Source of the DNA: Ruminococcus sp. UBA4240
GTDB lineage: Bacteria > Bacillota > Clostridia > Oscillospirales > Ruminococcaceae
Reading direction: 5' to 3'
Assembly: GCA_002395525.1 (NCBI GenBank)
Contig: DGXE01000049.1
Location: 18,177 to 23,331 of the forward strand
DNA: 5,155 nt
Shown here: positions 1 to 4,385 of the stretch, piece by piece
How the letters are laid out: every line of letters begins with the position of its first letter
Numbering within the stretch: position 1 is the first letter of the stretch
Position numbers and translations under genes: made by a program
The notes under the pieces: model-generated
Databases searched by the model: none
Seen by the model: the letters and a program-made list of their open reading frames with translations, nothing else
Told to the model about the DNA's origin: nothing

Positions 1-42
1 CAAAACCGCGTGCCGAGGGTTCAAATCCTTCTGCCCCTGCCA
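1..42 (+). tRNA. tRNA-Ser, 3' end only (cut by window edge)
   Basis: Only the 3' part is in the window. The T arm is readable: stem GAGGG (16-20) pairs with CCTTC (27-31, one G-T pair) around the loop TTCAAAT. It is followed by the acceptor 3' strand TGCCCCT (32-38), discriminator G39 and an encoded CCA (40-42). The bases before the T arm (CGTGCC, about 9-14) look like the 3' half of a long variable arm, which in bacteria limits the choice to Ser, Leu or Tyr. A G discriminator fits Ser, since Leu and Tyr normally carry A. The anticodon is outside the window, so the isoacceptor is unknown. Confidence 0.72.
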
Positions 43-64
43 TGAAATGGCAGATGTTGCCAAA

Positions 65-92
65 GGGGTTGACAGTTTGTCAGCCCCATTTT
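65..92 (+). terminator. hairpin between the two tRNA genes, weak terminator or processing element
   Basis: GGGGTTGACA (65-74) pairs over all ten positions, with one G-T pair, with TGTCAGCCCC (78-87) around a three-base loop. It is followed by ATTTT. The short T tract makes it a weak intrinsic terminator at best. It may instead be a structured spacer that guides processing of a Ser-Pro tRNA transcript. No promoter is evident between the tRNAs, which favours partial read-through. Confidence 0.45.
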
Positions 93-96
93 AAAC

Positions 97-173
97 CGAG
101 GTGTAGCTCAGCTTGGTAGAGCGCTTCGTTCGGGACGAAGAGGCCGTGGGTTCGAGTCCCGTCACCTCGACCA
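97..173 (+). tRNA. tRNA-Pro(CGG), complete with CCA
   Basis: Full cloverleaf. Acceptor CGAGGTG (97-103) pairs with CACCTCG (163-169), then discriminator A170 and encoded CCA (171-173). The D arm carries GCTC..GAGC with a TTGGTA loop. The anticodon stem CTTCG/CGAAG encloses loop TTCGGGA, giving anticodon CGG at 131-133, which reads proline codon CCG. The T arm GTGGG/CCCGT... carries loop TTCGAGT. The unusual C1-G72 first pair is a known identity element of bacterial tRNA-Pro and supports the call. The gene follows a tRNA-Ser end by 54 bases on the same strand, so the two probably share a transcript, which ends at the strong hairpin just downstream. Confidence 0.95.
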
Positions 174-181
174 GGCATAAA

Positions 182-227
182 CACTCACGAATGGCTATGT
201 ATAGCCGTTTGTGAGTGATATTTTTTT
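182..227 (+). terminator. strong intrinsic terminator of the tRNA operon
   Basis: A 16-bp stem (182-197 with 202-217, two G-T pairs, no mismatch) with tetraloop TGTA is followed by ATA and seven T (221-227). It sits 8 bases after the CCA of tRNA-Pro. The same hairpin contains the last codons of the minus-strand transposase remnant, so the remnant's frame has run into pre-existing tRNA-operon DNA. Confidence 0.9.
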
Positions 228-476
228 ATCAGAGCATTTTATGTCCTTTACTTGTCCTTTATAAATCAACCGGCTTTCTATTTCCCTGTCCCTTGTTTTG
301 CTATCTTGTCTGATAACTACAAAAGAGGCTTTCTTGATGCATACACAGGTATACTTTCGGTAGATATACCTCACATCTCCGGTTTGTCGGTATGTTTCTA
401 CTGCGTGCACCTTTGTGCTTAATTCGTGCGGCAGATACCTCTTGATTATTTCTTTGTTTTGTGCTATACTTTTCAT
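195..476 (-). pseudogene. IS transposase N-terminal fragment (HTH domain only)
   Basis: 93-residue frame. The first ~42 residues (KSIAQNKEIIKRYLPHEL, then a TYRQTGD segment and YRKY) resemble the N-terminal helix-turn-helix of integrase-core (DDE) transposases common in Clostridia. That match is from memory of the family. A KKASF stretch near residues 48-52 fits the conserved ISKASL recognition helix, but what follows is degenerate. The whole DDE catalytic core (usually ~300 further residues) is missing. The frame ends inside the tRNA terminator hairpin, so its last ~12 codons are not transposase. A good ribosome site (AGAAAGGAAAC, 10-12 bases before ATG at 476) shows the 5' end is original. 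It cannot be a working transposase. A repurposed small DNA-binding protein is possible but unsupported. Confidence 0.6.
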
Positions 477-543
477 AAAGTGATCGTTTCCTTTCTGTTA
501 GGTATGGTGTGGTAACTTTATTTTAACAGATTTCGATCACTTT
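477..543. repeat. 10-bp inverted repeat in the transposase leader
   Basis: AAAGTGATCG at 477-486 is the exact reverse complement of CGATCACTTT at 534-543, separated by 47 bases that hold the ribosome site of the minus-strand transposase fragment. It could be a regulator or transposase binding pair, or a hairpin in the leader RNA. On the plus strand the second arm is followed by TTCTATTGTTTTT, giving a poor terminator-like look. Confidence 0.5.
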
Positions 544-593
544 TTCTATTGTTTTTGATGTTTGGTCTCACATCTATTGTAACACTACACCTT

Positions 594-710
594 ATGGAAT
601 GCTGTATAGAGCATATTATTGACAAATGCAGGGATGAATACACCTACTATATCTCAGAGTTCACAGGTATAGAATATAATGAGGTATTTGATACCGTTAT
701 GAATGAATGA
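594..710 (+). CDS. possible 38-residue ORF or gene fragment, unrecognised
   Basis: An ATG frame encodes an acidic peptide rich in Tyr and Glu (begins MECCIEHIIDKCRDEY, ends YNEVFDTVMNE). No ribosome site is visible before the ATG, and it starts ten bases beyond the presumed insertion-sequence end. It may be the leftover C-terminus of a gene cut by the element rather than a real small gene. The composition (amphipathic, no stop for 38 codons) is protein-like but this is weak evidence. I recognise no family. The rest of 584-789 holds only the ATGA tandem repeat and a 7-bp hairpin. Confidence 0.2.
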   Translation: MECCIEHIIDKCRDEYTYYISEFTGIEYNEVFDTVMNE

Positions 711-722
711 ATGAATAAATGA
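699..722. repeat. ATGA tetranucleotide tandem repeat
   Basis: Six consecutive 4-base units, ATGA x4, ATAA, ATGA. The repeat straddles the stop codon of the small 594-710 frame. It could change length by slippage, but it is short and not upstream of an obvious promoter. Confidence 0.6.
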
Positions 723-726
723 TGAG

Positions 727-752
727 AGGCATATAAGCAGGATACTATGCCT
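727..752 (+). promoter_or_regulatory. inverted repeat upstream of the ATP-grasp remnant
   Basis: AGGCATA (727-733) pairs exactly with TATGCCT (746-752) around a 12-base spacer, 38 bases before the ATP-grasp start. It could be an operator dyad or a leader hairpin. A GATACT segment inside resembles a -10 box, but I see no convincing -35 box, so no promoter is called. Confidence 0.3.
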
Positions 753-789
753 GTGTGGGTTCAAAGAAAAAATGGGAGAGACGGATAAT

Positions 790-1365
790 ATGTCGAAAAA
801 GAAGAGTTCAGACACGATCATCATAGTTGAATGTTATTCTTCAGCGGTGAATTATATCCAAGATATCAGGGAAAGAGGTTATGAACCGGTACTTCTGGAG
901 CTTTATGTTCCGGAAGAAATACGGGAAAGGGAAAGAGCCGTCAATGACAGAGCGTATACCTTTAACAATGACTCTTATCCACGGGTGATAATGGCAAAAG
1001 AAAGCTATGAAGAAACTCTGGATATGATCAGAAACCTCAGCCCTGTCCTGATCCTTCCGGGTTCCGATCCAGGCATGGAAATGGCACTTCGTCTTTCAGC
1101 GGATCTGGGCCTTAAAAGCAATCCTCTTTCTATTCTCTGGAATCTGCGTGACAAGTATGTGATGCAGCATTCTTTGATAACAGCCGGGCTCCGTTCCATA
1201 CGAAGCTGTACATCTTCCGTCAAAAGAAGAAAAAGCAGAACATGTAAAGATCGGCAAAGGGATGTGGCTTCTTATCGTTGTGTTCTGTATGTTCTTTTGT
1301 GCAGGTGCTGTATTTACCACAAACACAGAAGTGTACCTGACCGTTTGTCTGGAAGGGCTTTTTGA
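790..1365 (+). pseudogene. ATP-grasp ligase, N-terminal fragment ending in an out-of-frame fusion
   Basis: Residues 1-139 match the pre-ATP-grasp Rossmann-like part and the first linker of carbamoyl-phosphate-synthase-like ATP-grasp ligases. There is a beta strand TIIIVECYSS, then LILPGSDPGMEMALRLSADLGL (about 87-108), then NP...RDKYVMQ...AGLRSIR (111-138). The last segment is where this family grips the start of its ATP-binding domain. Such enzymes join a carboxylate to an amine through an acyl phosphate. Family members are usually ~400 residues, so the ATP-binding and catalytic lobes are missing. After codon ~138 (near 1203) the frame reads Cys/Arg-rich nonsense to the stop at 1365, because the DNA there encodes a transporter in another frame. 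I chose ATG 790 (GGAGAG about 9 bases upstream) over ATG 772, which has only a poor site. Not functional as a ligase. Confidence 0.65.
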
Positions 1366-2167
1366 GGAACAGAATACCATCTTCATCTTTGGTGTGATAG
1401 TATGGAGTTCCAGAATGCTAAGGCTTCTCTGCAATATACTGCTTGAGAAGATACTGAATAAGCTGAAGGACAAAATCATTATCATTACGCCTGCTGCACT
1501 GCTTATTGCTTTTATGTCCGTCGGAGCATACGGACTGCTTTCGGGTAAAACATTTGGTGCCGCAATATTGTCGGGTATCGCATATATATTCATAAAAGGT
1601 GTTATCTGGGATCCGATGCGTACATTTTTGCGAATGACAGCCGTTGATACCAACAGTAAGAGCAAGCAGCAGAGTATGTTGGTGCTGCTTAATTCCGGAC
1701 AGTCTGTTGTCAGCATCGTGATGGATCTTATTGTAGTCGGCATACTGAATATACTTTCAATGGAATATGTTTTCATGTGCTTTGCGGTGCTATGCTGCAT
1801 AACATTTGCCTGTGCCATAATGCTGAGGAGTGAACTCCAAAAAAGTGTTCAGCTGATGTGCTATGGAACTGTGCTGAACGAAAACGAGATCGACAATATA
1901 TCCCGTCTTGTCTATGATGACTTGATAAACGCCGGAGCAGGCTCCAAAGAAGCGGCTTCTTACAGGATCCTTACAGAGGAAAAGCTTATCAGCTGCATGA
2001 ACGAGGGCAAGCGTGATGAGAAGCTGACAGTAAGCCTTTATTCCAGGCTTGATGAGTACCATGTCAGTATAAAGTTCGGGGAGGATGAGCATGATATCTT
2101 TACGCCCTCTGCCGGCGAAGATCCCGTATCTGACATGATTTTCCAAAACATTCTGCGGAATATATGA
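1199..2167 (+). pseudogene. MFS-type transporter C-terminal half with ATPase-like tail, truncated at its 5' end
   Basis: Protein-like sequence begins at about 1199 (YEAVHLPSKEEKAEHVKIGKG, a cytoplasmic-loop-like stretch), before the first ATG at 1262. The 1262 ATG has AAAGGG directly against it, too close to serve. Counting from ATG 1262, six hydrophobic helices follow at about 2-20, 38-56, 71-93, 97-115, 140-163 and 168-188. These correspond to helices 7-12 of a 12-helix major facilitator transporter. Residues ~197-301 form a soluble domain (helix with TEEKLISCMNEG, then strands KLTVSLYSRL and YHVSIKFGEDE). This resembles the anti-sigma/histidine-kinase-like ATPase fold, but clear ATP-box glycines are absent and the end is short for the fold. 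The first transporter half is lost, so activity is unlikely. The fold calls are from pattern memory. Confidence 0.6.
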
Positions 2168-2219
2168 TAAAGGGAAGTATGGTACAGTTGTCTGCTCAAA
2201 TAACAAAGGGAGAATAAAA

Positions 2220-2378
2220 ATGATTGAAAAAGAGCAGGGGTTCAGATACCTCATCGGTATAGAACGTGAGGGACTCAGATGTGATGCCAAAGGTGTGCTT
2301 GCATCTTCAATGCATCCGGCAGAATTCGGCAACAATGCAGAGATTGTAACCCCACCGAAAAAACGTAAAGGACGATGA
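2220..2378 (+). pseudogene. glutamate-cysteine ligase-like protein, N-terminal fragment
   Basis: 52-codon frame with an excellent ribosome site (AAAGGGAG, 7 bases before ATG), so its start is original. Residues 8-42 (FRYLIGIEREGLRCDAKG, then a LASSMHP segment and FGNNAEI) resemble the conserved N-terminus of bacterial glutamate-cysteine ligases. There, G(I/L)E(R/K)E.LR contributes to the active site and is followed by ..LA.T.HP..(F/L)G. Intact enzymes have ~400-500 residues, so over 85 percent is missing. After EIVT the frame runs into a basic tail PPKKRKGR and stops. It is 52 bases from the transporter remnant and on the same strand, suggesting one ancestral operon. The family call rests on one motif block and is moderate. 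gshA-like is possible, but I assign no symbol. Confidence 0.5.
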
Positions 2379-2518
2379 TAGAAGTATCATCAAAAAAGCG
2401 CCGATATTTCGATGATGACACGCTCCGTGTCGCCTATGTGACGCAGCGGTTCTTTACATTTTCACAGTTCCATGGTATCCTTAAGATCAGCCGAAAGGCA
2501 ATGAACAAAAGGATCTGA
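2375..2518 (+). pseudogene. 47-residue fragment of unknown gene, probably a C-terminus
   Basis: Frame from ATG 2375 to TGA 2518, overlapping the previous fragment by ATGA. It reads as basic and aromatic protein (KKRRYFDDDTLRVAYV, then QRFFTFSQFHGILKISRK). The ATG has no own ribosome site, so either it is coupled to the fragment before it or the ATG is accidental and this is the tail of a truncated gene. It ends four bases before the PAP2 start, and its last codons (AAAAGGATC) provide that gene's ribosome site. It was therefore likely the 3' end of the gene that once preceded PAP2 in an operon. I do not recognise the family. Confidence 0.35.
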
Positions 2519-2522
2519 TGTA

Positions 2523-3209
2523 ATGGAAAAGAATGGAAGAAAACTGCTGCTTGCAGGCTTTGGGTTTATGGCAGCGTTTATCATCTGGACGATGCTGATA
2601 CAGACTGTTGATGTGCAGCCTGTCGGGCAGAACGGGACGAATATCGGCTTTGCCGGATTGAATCAGTGGTTCCATAAGTTGACGGGCGTGCATATGACGC
2701 TCTACACGGTCACGGACTGGCTGGGACTGGTTCCGATCGCTGTCTGTATGGGATTCAGTGTGATTGGTTTTATTCAGCTTGTCAGAAGAAAAAATCTGTT
2801 CAATGTGGACGTCGATATCCTGCTGCTTGGGGTATATTATATCCTCGTGATCGCAGGCTATCTGATCTTTGAGATGATACCGATAAACTACCGCCCGCTC
2901 CTCATTGAGGGGCGAATGGAAGCCTCTTATCCGTCCTCGACAACATTACTTGTTGTTAGCGTGATGCCGACACTTGCCTTTCAAGTGCGGCGAAGGGTGC
3001 AGAACAGTGTTGTAAGAAAGGCCGTATATTCTTGCACTGCTGTTTTCACGCTCTTTATGGTCGTGGGGAGGACGATATCGGGCGTACACTGGCTGACGGA
3101 TATTATCGGGGCATTGCTGCTGAGTGCAGGACTGTATCTGCTGTATCACGGCATTGTCAGTCTGACGGAGGAACACAAATGGAATTCAGCGAAAAATTAC
3201 AGACATTGA
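2523..3209 (+). CDS. PAP2-like phosphatase family membrane protein
   Basis: 228 residues, membrane protein with hydrophobic helices at about 8-27, 66-87, 98-119, 140-155, 168-183 and 193-212. PAP2 enzymes remove phosphate from lipid phosphates via three motifs on the outer face. Motif 3 is clear: GR-TISGV-HW-LT-D (R183, H189, D193), the nucleophile His and its partners. Motif 1 keeps RP (124-125), but the Lys seven residues before is Glu. Motif 2 reads YPSST (136-140) instead of PSGH, so the usual acid His is absent. Lipid phosphatase activity is therefore uncertain; binding or a different chemistry is possible. ATG 2523 follows AAGGAT by about 9 bases. Its 3' end overlaps the next gene by 31 bases, so the two are cotranscribed and probably translationally linked. 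Length is normal for the family, with no sign of damage. Confidence 0.8.
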   Translation: MEKNGRKLLLAGFGFMAAFIIWTMLIQTVDVQPVGQNGTNIGFAGLNQWFHKLTGVHMTLYTVTDWLGLVPIAVCMGFSVIGFIQLVRRKNLFNVDVDILLLGVYYILVIAGYLIFEMIPINYRPLLIEGRMEASYPSSTTLLVVSVMPTLAFQVRRRVQNSVVRKAVYSCTAVFTLFMVVGRTISGVHWLTDIIGALLLSAGLYLLYHGIVSLTEEHKWNSAKNYRH

Positions 3210-3796
3210 GAAAGCAGAAAGGTCTGACACAGGAAGAGCTTGCGCAGGCACTTTTCGTATCACGCACAGCGATCTCAAAATGGGAATCCGGAAAGGGCTA
3301 CCCGAGCATCGACTCCTTGAAAGAAATATCAAAGTATTTTTCTGTTACGATCGACGAACTGTTGTCCTCAGAGGAACTCATCACCGCCGCACAGGACGAT
3401 AATCGTAAAAATATCAGCGATCTGCTTGACCTGCTGACAGGCTGCACTGACATCATGGCGCTGATGATGTTCCTCCTGCCACTTTACCCGGAGAAGCTGG
3501 GCGGCACATTTACAGCGGTCAGTTTACTGCGGTATACGCAAATTGCATTGCCGTTCGCCTGTGTCTGCTGGGGTTTGATGTTCCTGCTGATCGTGGCAGG
3601 TGCAGTCAAGGTGCTGATGTATTACAGGCATATCGAAAAGGGACACAATGCTGTGACAATTCTTTCTTTTGTTCTGAGCATCATCGCTGTGCTGTTCCTG
3701 ACCGCTGCAAGACTGCCATATGCAGTGACAGTTGTGTTTTTGCTGTTTGTCATCAAAGGGATCATTGTGAGCAAACTGCCGAGCAAAGGACAATAA
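3179..3796 (+). CDS. XRE-type HTH regulator with C-terminal membrane domain
   Basis: 205 residues. Residues 3-61 are a typical Cro/C1 helix-turn-helix: KLQTLRKQKGLTQEELAQAL, VSRTAISKWESGKGYPSID, then LKEISKYFSVTIDELL. This binds operator DNA. A short linker (62-90) leads to hydrophobic segments at about 92-103, 121-146, 157-177 and 180-197, so the protein is probably membrane-tethered. This layout suggests it senses envelope or membrane state. ATG 3179 is preferred over the upstream ATG at 3032 because GGAGG lies 7 bases before it and the domain starts right there; 3032 would add 49 residues read from inside PAP2. It overlaps the PAP2 gene by 31 bases, so it likely regulates, or responds with, that protein. 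Autoregulation is common in such pairs but no operator is identified here. Confidence 0.88.
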   Translation: MEFSEKLQTLRKQKGLTQEELAQALFVSRTAISKWESGKGYPSIDSLKEISKYFSVTIDELLSSEELITAAQDDNRKNISDLLDLLTGCTDIMALMMFLLPLYPEKLGGTFTAVSLLRYTQIALPFACVCWGLMFLLIVAGAVKVLMYYRHIEKGHNAVTILSFVLSIIAVLFLTAARLPYAVTVVFLLFVIKGIIVSKLPSKGQ

Positions 3797-3815
3797 TGAA
3801 CTCATTTAGTATAAT
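3787..3815 (+). promoter_or_regulatory. candidate sigma-A-type promoter before the RNHCP gene
   Basis: A perfect TATAAT at 3810-3815 lies 17 bases after AGGACA (3787-3792), which matches TTGACA at four of six positions and overlaps the stop region of the HTH gene. Transcription would start near 3822. That is too late to include the AAGGAG at 3816 but fits a ~115-base leader for the RNHCP and acetyltransferase genes. Confidence 0.4.
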
Positions 3816-3830
3816 AAGGAGAAATGACTT

Positions 3831-3866
3831 TTGACTAAAAACAGAAAAACGGAGCTTGCAGTGTAA
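3831..3866 (+). other. 11-codon mini-ORF with its own ribosome site (leader peptide or gene stump)
   Basis: TTG start with AAGGAG (3816-3821) nine bases before it encodes MTKNRKTELAV and stops at TAA 3866, inside the loop region of the 3852-3888 hairpin. A strong ribosome site in front of a tiny frame suggests either an attenuation leader peptide or the surviving start of a deleted gene. The stop inside the hairpin would let ribosomes disturb the structure. No run of one regulatory codon is seen, which argues against classical amino-acid attenuation. Confidence 0.25.
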
Positions 3867-3888
3867 CCGGGAGGTTTGCTGCAAGCTC
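3852..3888. terminator. nested perfect hairpin; terminator-like on the minus strand
   Basis: GAGCTTGCAG (3852-3861) pairs perfectly with CTGCAAGCTC (3879-3888). Inside it AACC (3865-3868) pairs with GGTT (3873-3876) around GGGA. On the plus strand no T tract follows, so it is not a plus terminator. On the minus strand the stem is followed two bases later by TTTTT and then TTCTG-like T-rich DNA. It could end antisense transcription, or on the plus strand serve as a 5' leader structure for the RNHCP gene. Confidence 0.45.
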
Positions 3889-3937
3889 ACAAGCCTCACG
3901 GAAGTATGGATATATCACACTTTCAGGAGGTATCCCT

Positions 3938-4366
3938 ATGAACAGGGAACATAAGAAAATAAATTTTGAAAAAGGTTATTATAAAACACACCCATGCAAT
4001 GATACATTTATATGTAAGTTCTGCGGCAAGACTGTCGTGCCGACAGGTGCAGGCAGCGATCACCGAAATCATTGCCCATACTGCCTGTCAAGTCAGCATT
4101 TGGACAATGAGCCCGGAGACCGTTCGGCAGACTGCGGAGGTATTATGGAGGCTGTCAGCGTATGGGTCAGAAAAAACGGTGAATGGGCTATCATTCATCG
4201 GTGCAAGATATGCGGAGCACTAAGTTCAAACCGTATCGCTGCCGATGATAACCCCATGAAGCTGATGTCGCTCGCCATGAAGCCGCTTGCCACACCGCCT
4301 TTTCCGCTTGAAAAGATCGAGGAAATGACAAGAGCTATGGGCGGTGACGGAGATTTGAAGTGGTAA
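3938..4366 (+). CDS. RNHCP domain protein (zinc-ribbon, function unknown)
   Basis: 142 residues. The name-giving motif RNHCPYCLSSQHLD spans residues 43-56. Paired cysteines at 26/29 (CKFC), 46/49 (HCPYC) and 89/92 (CKIC), plus C20 and C66, suggest one or two bound zinc ions. The CKICG-x3-SNRIAADDNP block (89-106) is the second conserved part of this family. Family members are small cytosolic proteins of unknown role; nucleic-acid binding is a guess from the ribbon pattern. The start is secure, with AGGAGG (3925-3930) 7 bases before ATG. The next gene starts 19 bases after the stop, so the two form an operon, probably from the promoter near 3800. The length is full and the C-terminal ~25 residues are a plain helical tail. 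Confidence 0.88.
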   Translation: MNREHKKINFEKGYYKTHPCNDTFICKFCGKTVVPTGAGSDHRNHCPYCLSSQHLDNEPGDRSADCGGIMEAVSVWVRKNGEWAIIHRCKICGALSSNRIAADDNPMKLMSLAMKPLATPPFPLEKIEEMTRAMGGDGDLKW

Positions 4367-4385
4367 GTAATAGGAAGGTCGGTTC

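Larger units (their letters stand above)
195..584 (-). mobile_element. one-ended insertion sequence remnant
   Basis: The upstream non-coding leader of the transposase fragment survives to about 584. It includes an inverted pair AAAGTGATCG (477-486) / CGATCACTTT (534-543) flanking the ribosome site and presumed promoter area. It also includes an outer segment GGTCTCACATCTATTGTAAC (564-583) that, read on the minus strand, begins TGTTACAATAGATGTGAGACC-like and could be the element's terminal repeat. No matching repeat was found at the tRNA side, so the other end is lost. The exact element boundary at 584 is inferred. Confidence 0.4.

Noticed and set aside
97..230. tRNA-Pro 3' end as an integration (att) site for a genomic island
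   Set aside because: No duplicated tRNA 3' end and no integrase gene were seen in the window; the transposase remnant is of a different type.
619..650. TTGACA at 619-624 as a promoter -35 box
   Set aside because: The nearest -10-like hexamer (TACTAT, 645-650) is 20 bases away, outside good spacing, and the region may be coding remnant.
1199..1365. Intended ATP-grasp/transporter fusion made by frameshifting
   Set aside because: Both partners lack essential parts (the ATP-binding lobe and the first six helices), so a deletion scar explains the overlap better.
1096..1818. Long minus-strand frame of 240 codons, with others at 1790-2335, 3524-3805 and 4595-4891
   Set aside because: They lie antisense to recognisable plus-strand genes or remnants, lack ribosome sites and have no protein-like motif; they are shadows.
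3032..3178. 49-residue N-terminal extension of the HTH regulator from ATG 3032
   Set aside because: It would read through the PAP2 gene in another frame, with no ribosome site, and the HTH domain starts immediately after ATG 3179, which has GGAGG at ideal distance.
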